A DNA stretch of 5,136 nucleotides from an uncultured Planctomycetota bacterium. Its GTDB lineage: Bacteria; Planctomycetota; UBA1135; GCA-002686595. Within the stretch, counting starts at the first letter, position 1. Each line of letters opens with the position of its first letter. This document shows positions 1 to 5,136 of the stretch, piece by piece. The notes beneath the pieces were generated by a model. It saw nothing but the letters and a program-made list of their open reading frames with translations, was not told the origin of the DNA and made no database searches. A program made the translations under genes and the position numbers. The DNA lies in contig CAIKQM010000133.1 in assembly GCA_903829565.1 (NCBI GenBank), forward strand, positions 1 through 5,136, in the 5' to 3' direction.

Positions 1-1027
1 CCGTGGTCACCGACACAGCAAAGTTGATGATGGCACCGGTGGCGCTGGTGTAGGTCACGCCGCCGGTCAAGGTGTTGACCAAACGCTTGCGGCCGCTGCC
101 TTGTGCGATGTACGCCACACCAGCGTCGACACCGCCGAAGCCCGGGTCAAAGTCGATACCGCCCATGCCGCGGCCGGACTCGGTGCTCGACCACGCGAGC
201 GTGCCGTCCGTGTTGTACAAGCGCCACGCGTTCGTTTGGTTCGAGCCAAAGTCATGCGCTGCAGCAATCTTGCCACCTTGGGCTGCGATGCCCGAATAGC
301 CTCGCGAAGCCGGCGTCGACGCGATCACACCGAACGGTGTGCCGATCGTCGGAGTGCCCAGCACATTGGACACGCGCACCAAGCCGATGGGGGCTGCTGT
401 CGTACCGCCGTTGAAGCCGGCGACGATCAGATCGCCGTTCTCCCACGCGATGGCGGAGGGGTTGCTGCCGATGAACTGGGGGTTGGTGGCGAGCGAGGTG
501 GAGTTCAGATCCACCGTGTTCAACAACTTGAACTGCGGGCCCACGGCCGGCGGCGCGCTGATCGTCAAGTTGCCGCTGAGGCCCGGTCCTGTGCTGCTGC
601 CGCTGTACGCGGCGACCTGAATCACATAGGTCGTGCCAGCGGTGGCGAGGAAGTTCACGCTCGACTGCGTGGCGCACGCATCATCGCTGCACGCGATGGC
701 GGCACCGGCAGGACAGCTGCTCGCGGCGTACACGGAGAGCACCGTGTCACCGACGCTGCCGCACGTCGCAATCGTCACCGAGTACGTGGTGGGCGCAGTC
801 CATGCGAACCACACGTCACCGGTCGATGTTGAGCACTGCACAATGTCCGCGCCGGATGCAGCGAGGGTGCCGTTGTACGCAAAGGAGCCGGAGCCCGCGA
901 TGGACTGCGGCGTAGCGCACGAGTCAGAGCCCTGGGCGCTCGCTGTAGCAGCGAGACCCAGCGCGAGCGAACTGGCAGCGAATGCGCGCTGCCAGATCGC
1001 ACGAGTCGAGGTGTTGAGGGAGGCCAT
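1..1027 (-). CDS. Secreted protein with Cys-patterned PPC-like domain and propeller-like repeats, C-terminus cut by window edge
   Basis: The frame stays open from ATG 1027-1025 through the left edge, giving 342 codons with no stop. AGGA at 1037-1034 lies seven bases before the ATG and supports the start. Residues 1-31 form a signal peptide: Arg9 and Arg14, then a hydrophobic stretch, then an Ala-Ser-Ala cleavage site before Gln32, so the protein should be exported. Residues about 35-157 form a beta-rich domain with six cysteines (37, 65, 89, 105, 113, 118), a DVWFAWTAP motif at 71-79, a SDDAC motif at 114-118 and a Tyr-Val-Ile-Gln-Val strand at 134-138. This resembles the PPC-like domains common in planctomycete secreted proteins. 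From residue 166 there are loosely repeated units, SAIAWENGDLIVAG at 191-204 and SGIAAQGGKIAAAH at 245-258, that suggest beta-propeller blades. No catalytic motif is visible, and the function is unknown; a surface or extracellular structural or binding role is inferred. The full protein must be longer than 342 residues. Confidence 0.88.
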   Translation of the reverse strand, partial: MASLNTSTRAIWQRAFAASSLALGLAATASAQGSDSCATPQSIAGSGSFAYNGTLAASGADIVQCSTSTGDVWFAWTAPTTYSVTIATCGSVGDTVLSVYAASSCPAGAAIACSDDACATQSSVNFLATAGTTYVIQVAAYSGSSTGPGLSGNLTISAPPAVGPQFKLLNTVDLNSTSLATNPQFIGSNPSAIAWENGDLIVAGFNGGTTAAPIGLVRVSNVLGTPTIGTPFGVIASTPASRGYSGIAAQGGKIAAAHDFGSNQTNAWRLYNTDGTLAWSSTESGRGMGGIDFDPGFGGVDAGVAYIAQGSGRKRLVNTLTGGVTYTSATGAIINFAVSVTT

Positions 1028-1089
1028 GAGTTGTCCTGTTGAGGGAGGGATAGCAGCGCATGTCAGACGGGAAAGCGTCCAACATGCGT

Positions 1090-1124
1090 GGATGTAGTGT
1101 GGGTGTGAGTGGGGGGGCGTGTGG
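1090..1124 (+). other. G-rich tract with G7 run in the divergent intergenic region
   Basis: The plus strand here is almost free of C. It carries GGG at 1101-1103, a seven-G run at 1111-1117 and flanking GG pairs at 1090-1091 and 1123-1124. The complementary strand would be the C/A-rich 5' leader or promoter region of the secreted-protein gene. The run spacing could allow a two-tetrad G-quadruplex, but a chance homopolymer in GC-rich DNA is equally possible. Confidence 0.3.
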
Positions 1125-1170
1125 AGCGAGAGTGCATAGGAACTCAGGAAGTCCCAATGCCATGCCCGCC

Positions 1171-1198
1171 TAGACAGAGTCCATGAGAAGCCTAAAGC
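1171..1198 (+). promoter_or_regulatory. Weak sigma70-like promoter candidate upstream of the mini-ORF
   Basis: TAGACA at 1171-1176 matches the -35 consensus at five of six bases. TAAAGC at 1193-1198 is a poor -10 element (three of six), with a 16-base spacer. Transcription would start near 1205, just before the strong ribosome binding site at 1211-1220, which fits a short leader. The position is sensible but the -10 is weak, so this is only a candidate. Confidence 0.22.
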
Positions 1199-1222
1199 AG
1201 ATTTTTCACAAGGGAGGAAGAA

Positions 1223-1252
1223 ATGAATCCGATCTTCATCTACCACTCTTAG
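1223..1252 (+). CDS. Nine-codon mini-ORF with strong Shine-Dalgarno, in frame with the next gene
   Basis: ATG at 1223-1225 is preceded by AGGGAGGAAG (1211-1220), with GGAGG at 1213-1217 and an ideal five-base gap. It is the best ribosome binding site in the window. The reading frame encodes MNPIFIYHS and stops at TAG 1250-1252. The next gene starts at ATG 1259, six bases after the stop and in the same frame, and has no ribosome binding site of its own. The mini-ORF may therefore load ribosomes that reinitiate at 1259 (a leader peptide with translational coupling). Alternatively, the TAG may be a nonsense change, a sequencing error or a recoded codon inside what was once a longer N-terminus. 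There is no run of regulatory codons and no following terminator-antiterminator structure, so classical amino-acid attenuation is not indicated. Confidence 0.45.
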   Translation: MNPIFIYHS

Positions 1253-1258
1253 CCGACC

Positions 1259-1756
1259 ATGAAACTGACCCACATCCTGCTCCTGTTGGCCGCTGCTGGC
1301 CTCGCTGTGCTCGTTTGGCGTGCCTCCCAAGGGGGGCCTGAAACCATTTCCGGATCGGGACCTGCCTCAAAGGGAGGTGGCTCGTCGGAGAGCGGCGCGG
1401 CGGTCGAGTTGGGGGCTGTGCCTGCTGGGCGTGGGCTGGAGGCCGCGACCTCGGGTGGGGCTGGGGAACGGACCGCTGCGGATCTGGGCGCACCGGATTC
1501 CTCGACGCAAGATGGTGCCAAGGAAGGGGTTACCGAAGGCCCCAAGGGCGAGCCGAGCGAGTTGGTGCGCGATCCGAGCATTGCGGACAAGTACCGCGAC
1601 ACCGATGGCCAAGGCCGTCGGGCGGCTTTGAACATGCTGGAGCGCCGTCTGGAGTCCGGGAAGGGCCTCAACCCCAAGGATGGCGGCCTGCGCCAGGACG
1701 AGGTCGAGAGCTTGGTGGCCGAGATGGAGTGGCTGAAGGACAACCTCGATCCCTGA
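1259..1756 (+). CDS. Hypothetical membrane-anchored protein with Gly/Ser/Glu-rich linker
   Basis: I do not recognise this 165-residue protein. Residues 4-20 form a hydrophobic helix directly after Met-Lys-Leu-Thr-His, followed by Arg21, so it is a signal anchor or an uncleaved signal peptide; there is no lipobox and no cysteine at all. Residues about 25-100 are a low-complexity Gly/Ser/Ala/Glu linker. Residues 101-165 are charged and probably helical, with RRAALNMLERRLESG at 120-134 and a second predicted helix around 146-162. The layout suggests a short helical domain held away from the membrane by a flexible tether. The start has no Shine-Dalgarno; the only strong one belongs to the in-frame mini-ORF ending six bases upstream, so coupling is likely. 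If the intervening TAG were read through, the protein would gain 12 N-terminal residues. Long reading frames on the opposite strand exist here, but they lack this recognisable anchor-linker-helix pattern. Confidence 0.72.
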   Translation: MKLTHILLLLAAAGLAVLVWRASQGGPETISGSGPASKGGGSSESGAAVELGAVPAGRGLEAATSGGAGERTAADLGAPDSSTQDGAKEGVTEGPKGEPSELVRDPSIADKYRDTDGQGRRAALNMLERRLESGKGLNPKDGGLRQDEVESLVAEMEWLKDNLDP

Positions 1757-1770
1757 TCTGGGTCCTGATG

Positions 1771-1786
1771 GGGGCCCATTCGCCCC
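1771..1786 (+). terminator. Short GC hairpin after the anchored protein gene, weak terminator candidate
   Basis: GGGGC at 1771-1775 pairs with GCCCC at 1782-1786 around a six-base loop, 14 bases after the stop codon. The stem is only five pairs and no T-run follows, so it may be an mRNA 3'-end structure rather than a true intrinsic terminator. Confidence 0.25.
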
Positions 1787-1829
1787 TGCCTGTTCAGTTC
1801 GCCGCGCGACGGGGTCGAAAGCAGTTCTA

Positions 1830-1848
1830 GGCCGGTGCGCATCCGGCC
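1830..1848 (+). other. Inverted repeat upstream of the PilZ gene
   Basis: GGCCGG at 1830-1835 and CCGGCC at 1843-1848 form a perfect six-pair stem around a loop containing the palindrome TGCGCA. It ends 26 bases before the PilZ start codon. It could be a 5' leader hairpin, an operator or chance in GC-rich sequence. No T-run follows it. Confidence 0.3.
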
Positions 1849-1874
1849 ACCCGGAACCCGATCCAGACCGCGCC

Positions 1875-2174
1875 ATGACCTATCACGAGCAACCTGAACA
1901 CGACGACCAAGGCACTTCTACGGACGAGCGTCGGCGCAATGATCGCCGCCGCACGCGCGGTGTGGTGCACATGTCGGTGGAGACGACCAACTTGACCGGT
2001 GCGGCGGACAATGTGTCGCACTCGGGGATCTTGTTCTTCACGGACGAGGCGTTGCGTGTGCGCTTGGAGATCGTGCAGAACGGCGAGACGCGCACGGTGG
2101 AAGGTCGCTTGGTGCGTGGTCAACGCATGCGCGACGATCACTTTGGTTGGGCTGTCGAATTTGATCCCAACTGA
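1875..2174 (+). CDS. Small single-domain PilZ protein, probable c-di-GMP receptor
   Basis: This 99-residue protein is almost entirely one PilZ domain, the family that binds the second messenger cyclic di-GMP. An acidic, polar N-terminus (1-18) leads into a very basic run at 19-28 containing overlapping RxxxR motifs (20/24, 21/25, 24/28), the arginines that contact the ligand. The second signature, [D/N]xSxxG, is present as NVSHSG at 46-51. The C-terminal strand HFGWAVEFDP at 89-98 matches the usual Gly-hydrophobic-x-Phe ending of the beta barrel. There is no transmembrane segment or signal peptide, so it is cytoplasmic. With no output domain attached, it would have to act by touching a partner protein. 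No Shine-Dalgarno precedes the start. A strong hairpin begins at the last base of its stop codon, so it may form its own transcript end. Both motifs are intact, so ligand binding is plausible but untested; the partner and process are unknown. Confidence 0.82.
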   Translation: MTYHEQPEHDDQGTSTDERRRNDRRRTRGVVHMSVETTNLTGAADNVSHSGILFFTDEALRVRLEIVQNGETRTVEGRLVRGQRMRDDHFGWAVEFDPN

Positions 2175-2196
2175 GCCGGTCGACTAGACCGGCTTT
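2174..2196 (+). terminator. Hairpin abutting the PilZ stop codon, probable intrinsic terminator
   Basis: AGCCGGTC at 2174-2181 pairs perfectly with GACCGGCT at 2187-2194 around the loop GACTA, giving eight pairs. Bases 2194-2196 are TTT, so the T-tract is short. The stem starts at the final base of the TGA stop. Termination may be partial; the next gene starts 27 bases after the hairpin. Confidence 0.5.
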
Positions 2197-2213
2197 GCAG
2201 GCACGCGTAGAGT
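2185..2213 (+). promoter_or_regulatory. Possible promoter giving a nearly leaderless transcript for the TerB-like gene
   Basis: TAGACC at 2185-2190 and TAGAGT at 2208-2213 each match the sigma70 boxes at four of six positions, with a 17-base spacer. The -10-like box ends 10 bases before ATG 2224, so transcription would start at or next to the start codon. That agrees with the absence of a Shine-Dalgarno there. The -35-like box overlaps the preceding hairpin. Weak evidence. Confidence 0.22.
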
Positions 2214-2223
2214 CTGGCGCACT

Positions 2224-2661
2224 ATGGGCCTACTCTCGAAGATCACGGGCATGGTCGCGCCCGCGCGCAAGCCGACCGACGATGTGTTGTTGACGGCAGC
2301 GATGCTGATGATGGCCGCTGCCGATGGTGCGCTGGATAGGGGTGAAGTCATGACGGTGTCGGGCTTTGCTTCGACGTTGCCCGAGTTCAAGGGCAAGGAC
2401 TTCAACCGTGTGGCCGAAGACGCCATCAAGGCGATTCGTCGTCACAAGACGATCGGCGAAGCCTGCAGCATGTTGCACGAGCTGTCGACGCCGGCTTTGA
2501 AGACCAAGTGCTTCGTGCTGTGCGCGGACATCGCGTTGAGCTCGGGCGATGTGGATGAGAAGGAAGACGCGCTGCTCGAGCAGTTGCAGCAGGTGCTCGG
2601 CATCGATGCGGGCACTGCGCAGAAGGTGATCGAAGTGCTGTCGCTCAAGTACGCGCGCTGA
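2224..2661 (+). CDS. TerB-like (tellurite-resistance TerB fold) helical protein
   Basis: This 145-residue cytoplasmic protein is predicted all-helical and has the layout of the TerB / TerB-like family. It carries two internally similar acidic motifs, AAADGALDRGE at 31-41 and SSGDVDEKE at 106-114. These resemble the Asp/Glu positions that bind metal in TerB (here Asp34, Glu41, Asp109, Asp111, Glu114). A short amphipathic N-terminus (1-13) precedes the first helix, LLTAAMLMMAAADG. The length is close to that of TerB proteins. The family name comes from tellurite-resistance operons, but stand-alone members such as this one, with no other ter genes nearby, usually have no proven link to tellurite. 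The precise role is unknown; a small acidic scaffold or metal-responsive protein is the reasonable inference. No Shine-Dalgarno is seen before the ATG. A strong terminator hairpin follows 23 bases after the stop. Confidence 0.78.
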   Translation: MGLLSKITGMVAPARKPTDDVLLTAAMLMMAAADGALDRGEVMTVSGFASTLPEFKGKDFNRVAEDAIKAIRRHKTIGEACSMLHELSTPALKTKCFVLCADIALSSGDVDEKEDALLEQLQQVLGIDAGTAQKVIEVLSLKYAR

Positions 2662-2684
2662 GCGCTTGCGACTGGACTAAACGA

Positions 2685-2717
2685 GACGCGGCCCGCTGAA
2701 CGTCAGCGGGCCGCGTC
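2685..2717. terminator. Bidirectional intrinsic terminator between the TerB-like gene and nuoN
   Basis: GACGCGGCCCGCTGA at 2685-2699 pairs perfectly over 15 bases with 2703-2717, leaving a three-base ACG loop. On the plus strand it is followed by ATTTGA, and on the minus strand by TCGTTTAG, so each side has a short T-rich tail. It sits 23 bases after the TerB-like stop and 34 bases after the nuoN stop, the right place to end both converging transcripts. Confidence 0.85.
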
Positions 2718-2751
2718 ATTTGACAGAGCTGTGTGGTGCGTGTGGCGCGCG

Positions 2752-4191
2752 TTACTTCATGTGCTCCATGAACCAGCCAGGCAGCACGCCTAGCACCAGC
2801 ACACCGACCGCACACACCACCGCCATGGCGTTGGCCCACGGGCGGCTGCCTTCGCCGTGCGTGGCGTCCTTCGCGGGCTCTTGCATGTACATCGCGACGA
2901 TCAAGCGCAGGTAGTAGCCCAACGCCACGACCGACATCAGCACACCCGCGATCGCCCAACCGATCATGTCGGCTTGCACCGCAGTCGAGAAGACGAGGTA
3001 CTTGCCCAAGAAGCCGCCCGTGGCGGGGATGCCGCCGAGCGAGAGAGCAAAGAGGGCGAAGGTCGCGGCCCACAGCGGTTGGCGTTGGGCGAGGCCTTTG
3101 AGCGACTCGATGGTGACCGGTGCGCCGGTGCGGCTTTCCATCGCGGTGACGAGGCCAAAGGCTCCGCCCGCGGTGAACACATAGGCCGCCATGTAGTACA
3201 GGATCGCGTTCGAGACGGATGCCGCGCTGGCGCCGCCCGAGACTTGGGCCGCGACGGCGAGCAACATCGTGCCCGCGTGCGAGATGCCCGAGTAGGCGAG
3301 CAGACGCTTGAGGTCGGTCTGCACCAACGCGCCCAAGTTGCCGAGCGCCATCGTGGCGACGGCGATCGCGGCCAAGAGGACCGCTGCATCACTCGGCAGC
3401 AACACGGCCATCGGCAACAAGAAGGCGAAGGCCGCGGCCTTGGTGCCTGTGGCCATGAAGGTCGTCACCGGTGCGGGCGCACCTTGGTAGACGTCCGGCA
3501 CCCACAGGTGGAAGGGGAACACGCTGATCTTGAAGAACAAGCTCGCAGCGATCAGCGCACCACCGGCGATGGTGATGGACTTGGAGAGATCGGCCGCATC
3601 CATGCTCGACAGCGTCAAGGTGCCCGTGCCCGCGTAGACGAGCGCCGCACCGAACAAGAACATCGCCGCGGCGAAGGCACCGAGCACGAAGTACTTGAGG
3701 CCGGCTTCGATCGAGGTGCGCTTGGCGCGCTGGAAGCCCGAGAGGGTGTACAGCGGAACGGACAGCAGCTCGAGGCCCACGAAGAACACGAGCAGGTCGC
3801 GCGAACCGGCCATCAGCACCATACCGGCTGCGGCCGACAGCAAGAGCACATCGTGCTCGCCTTCGAAGCGCGCTTCTTCGCGGTAGAACTTGCGTGCGAA
3901 CAGCCAAGCCACCAGCGTCGCGATGACGAACAGGATGGCCCACCAGCCGGTGGTGGAGTTCGCCACATAGGTCTCGGCGAACACGCGCAACTCGGGGCCA
4001 TTGGCCTGTTGCCACGCGTAGCCGAAGGCGGCGGCGAGGGTGCCCAAGAAGACCAGCGGCCGCAACGTGGCGGTTCCCGGCAGGATCTCGACCACCAAGA
4101 GCAGCAGGATGCCCACGGTTAGGGCGAGGAACGGTGCTGCGGCCGAGAGCGCCTCGGCGGTCAGCACTTGCTTCATCATCTCGACGTTCAT
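2752..4191 (-). CDS. nuoN: NADH-quinone oxidoreductase subunit N (NuoN)
   Basis: NuoN is one of the three antiporter-like membrane subunits of complex I. It pumps protons across the inner membrane, driven by quinone reduction. The 479-residue length is normal for the family and the protein is strongly hydrophobic throughout, with many transmembrane helices. Signatures seen: GLELLSVPLY at 139-148 (Glu141, the conserved helix-5 glutamate), GLKYFVLGAF at 164-173 (Lys166), FFKISVFPFHLWVPD at 219-233 (Lys221, the helix-7 lysine), TGTKAAAF at 249-256 (Lys251), QTDLKRLLAYSGISHAG at 291-307 and GFLGKYLVF at 393-401 (Lys397, the NuoN-type helix-12 lysine where NuoM has Glu). The proton path therefore looks intact. 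The start is set by AGGAG at 4204-4200, eight bases before the ATG, and by the ATGA overlap with nuoM. It is the last gene of the nuo operon, ending before a bidirectional terminator. Confidence 0.97.
   Translation of the reverse strand: MNVEMMKQVLTAEALSAAAPFLALTVGILLLLVVEILPGTATLRPLVFLGTLAAAFGYAWQQANGPELRVFAETYVANSTTGWWAILFVIATLVAWLFARKFYREEARFEGEHDVLLLSAAAGMVLMAGSRDLLVFFVGLELLSVPLYTLSGFQRAKRTSIEAGLKYFVLGAFAAAMFLFGAALVYAGTGTLTLSSMDAADLSKSITIAGGALIAASLFFKISVFPFHLWVPDVYQGAPAPVTTFMATGTKAAAFAFLLPMAVLLPSDAAVLLAAIAVATMALGNLGALVQTDLKRLLAYSGISHAGTMLLAVAAQVSGGASAASVSNAILYYMAAYVFTAGGAFGLVTAMESRTGAPVTIESLKGLAQRQPLWAATFALFALSLGGIPATGGFLGKYLVFSTAVQADMIGWAIAGVLMSVVALGYYLRLIVAMYMQEPAKDATHGEGSRPWANAMAVVCAVGVLVLGVLPGWFMEHMK
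4188..4191 (-). promoter_or_regulatory. ATGA stop/start overlap coupling nuoM to nuoN
   Basis: The TGA stop of nuoM (4190-4188) overlaps the ATG of nuoN (4191-4189) in the tetranucleotide ATGA. A good AGGAG ribosome binding site lies inside the end of nuoM at 4204-4200. This arrangement favours coupled translation and balanced amounts of two subunits of the same complex. Confidence 0.85.
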
Positions 4192-5136
4192 CGGGCGGTC
4201 TCCTGCGGGGCGAGGAAGGCCGGAAGGGTAGCGGGTTCCGCCATGGCGCTCTTGGCTTCGCTGCGAGCGCGCGTCAAGCGCGTTTGCAGGTCGTCAAGAG
4301 AACCGGACATGCGGTCCATGAACCAGTTCGGTTGCACACCGATCCACACGCACAACACGACCACGGGCAGCATCAAGCTGATTTCGCGCGCGTTGAGGTC
4401 CGGCAGGTGCTTGTTGGCGGCATTGGTCACCGGTCCAAACAGCATCTTGCGCGTGGCGACCAAGAGGTACACCGCGCCAAAGATCACACCGGTCACGGCG
4501 ATGGCCGCCATGGTCGACGAGGCTTGGAAAGTGCCGAGCAGGATGAGGTACTCACCCACGAAGCCGTTGAGACCAGGCAGGGCCACGCTCGACAGCACCG
4601 CGAACACGAAGAAGATCGCGTAGAGCGGCATGACCGCGGCGATGCCACCGTACTGGTCCAAGGCGCGCGTGTGACGGCGCTCGTAGATCATGCCGACCAG
4701 CAAGAACAACAAGCCGGTCGACAAGCCGTGGTTCACCATCTGCAGCACACCGCCGCGCACGCCGGCTTCGGTCAGGGCGAAGAGGCCCAAGACCACATAG
4801 CCCAGGTGGCTCACCGACGAGCAAGCGACGAGGCGCTTGATGTCGGTTTGTGCCATAGCCAAGAACGCGCCGTAGACGATGCCGAGCGTGCCGAGGGCCA
4901 TCATCCACGGGGATGCGACGAGCGCCGCGCCCGGGAACATGGCGATGCAGAAGCGCAGCAAGCCATAGGTGCCCATCTTCAACAGCACACCAGCCAGGAT
5001 GACCGAGCCCGAGGTCGGAGCTTCGGTGTGCGCATCCGGCAACCACGTGTGGAAGGGCATCAGCGGCACCTTGATCGAGAACGCCAAGGCGAAGGCGCTG
5101 AAGAGCCACAGCTGCTGATCGACCGGCAGCTGTCCA
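4188..5136 (-). CDS. nuoM: NADH-quinone oxidoreductase subunit M (NuoM), N-terminus beyond window
   Basis: The frame is open from the right edge to TGA 4190-4188, giving 315 complete codons. The family is usually around 500 residues, so roughly the first third or more is missing. NuoM is a proton-pumping antiporter-like subunit of complex I in the inner membrane. In fragment numbering (residue 1 is the codon at 5135-5133), FSIKVPLMPFHTWLPDAHTE at 19-38 holds the helix-7 lysine (Lys22). LLKMGTYGLLRF at 51-62 holds Lys53, and QTDIKRLVACSSVSHLGY at 96-113 is the conserved helix-loop motif. VNHGLSTG is at 135-142, and NGFVGEYLIL at 190-199 carries Glu195, the NuoM-type helix-12 glutamate. The last 40 or so residues form a charged, Ala/Glu/Arg-rich tail. 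A TTG at 5087-5085 lies inside the helix before the lysine motif, and conserved sequence (QLWLFSAFA) runs upstream of it, so it is not the start. The gene is directly coupled to nuoN. Confidence 0.96.
   Translation of the reverse strand, partial: GQLPVDQQLWLFSAFALAFSIKVPLMPFHTWLPDAHTEAPTSGSVILAGVLLKMGTYGLLRFCIAMFPGAALVASPWMMALGTLGIVYGAFLAMAQTDIKRLVACSSVSHLGYVVLGLFALTEAGVRGGVLQMVNHGLSTGLLFLLVGMIYERRHTRALDQYGGIAAVMPLYAIFFVFAVLSSVALPGLNGFVGEYLILLGTFQASSTMAAIAVTGVIFGAVYLLVATRKMLFGPVTNAANKHLPDLNAREISLMLPVVVLCVWIGVQPNWFMDRMSGSLDDLQTRLTRARSEAKSAMAEPATLPAFLAPQETAR

Noticed and set aside
101..832. A 243-codon plus-strand reading frame opposite the secreted-protein gene
   Set aside because: Its composition is Arg/Ala/Gly-rich and low-information, whereas the minus strand encodes a signal peptide and patterned cysteines through the same stretch.
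1028..1258. CRISPR repeats, tRNA or riboswitch in the intergenic regions
   Set aside because: No spaced direct repeats, no cloverleaf-like sequence and no known riboswitch core could be recognised in any of the gaps.
1249..1876. Two overlapping minus-strand frames (197 and 169 codons) opposite the anchored-protein gene
   Set aside because: Neither has a recognisable domain, signal or ribosome binding site, and they overlap each other. The plus-strand frame has a clear membrane anchor and helical tail, and it lies downstream of the strong RBS.
2224..2661. A tellurite-resistance operon
   Set aside because: Only one TerB-like gene is present; no terA, terC, terD, terE or terZ-like gene is visible, so the resistance role is not supported.
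2857..4122. A 421-codon plus-strand reading frame opposite nuoN
   Set aside because: Its translation is rich in Arg/Gly/His/Glu without domain structure, and it lies wholly inside nuoN, which is unmistakable. It is a GC-rich antisense shadow.
5085..5087. TTG as the start of nuoM
   Set aside because: Conserved NuoM sequence continues in frame upstream to the window edge, and the codon lies inside the helix carrying the essential lysine. The true start is outside the window.

Overview
The window looks like ordinary chromosome from a GC-rich bacterium. Its gene content and style fit the Planctomycetota, and probably one of the marine lineages rich in cysteine-patterned secreted proteins. This placement rests on the exported protein at the left edge, whose signal peptide is followed by a Cys-patterned domain with a DVWFAWTAP-type motif. 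It also rests on the near absence of Shine-Dalgarno sequences before most starts. The placement is inferred by eye and was not confirmed by any search.

Layout, left to right. (1) 1-1027, minus strand: the N-terminal 342 codons of a large secreted protein, cut by the window edge. It has a signal peptide, a six-cysteine beta domain resembling pre-peptidase C-terminal (PPC) domains, and then propeller-like repeats. (2) 1028-1258: a divergent intergenic region with a G-rich tract and, on the plus strand, a strong ribosome binding site feeding a nine-codon mini-ORF. That mini-ORF ends in TAG in the same frame as the next gene. (3) 1259-2661, plus strand: three small genes. They encode a membrane-anchored protein with a low-complexity linker, a single-domain PilZ protein (probable c-di-GMP binding) and a TerB-like all-helical protein. 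Hairpins lie between them, so they may not form a single operon. (4) 2685-2717: a perfect 15-bp hairpin between convergent genes, very probably a bidirectional terminator. (5) 2752-5136, minus strand: nuoN complete and nuoM lacking its N-terminus. These are the last two genes of a complex I (NADH-quinone oxidoreductase) operon and are joined by an ATGA stop/start overlap.

How they work together: NuoM and NuoN are two of the antiporter-like proton-pumping membrane subunits of complex I, and all expected charged residues visible in this window are intact. The three small plus-strand genes have no evident functional tie to complex I; they simply converge on its 3' end. The small PilZ protein would be a c-di-GMP receptor or adaptor. 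No mobile element, CRISPR array, tRNA or rRNA was seen. I see no clearly new multi-gene system. The most unusual signal is the in-frame amber codon between a strong ribosome binding site with its ATG and the start of the 165-residue membrane-anchored protein.
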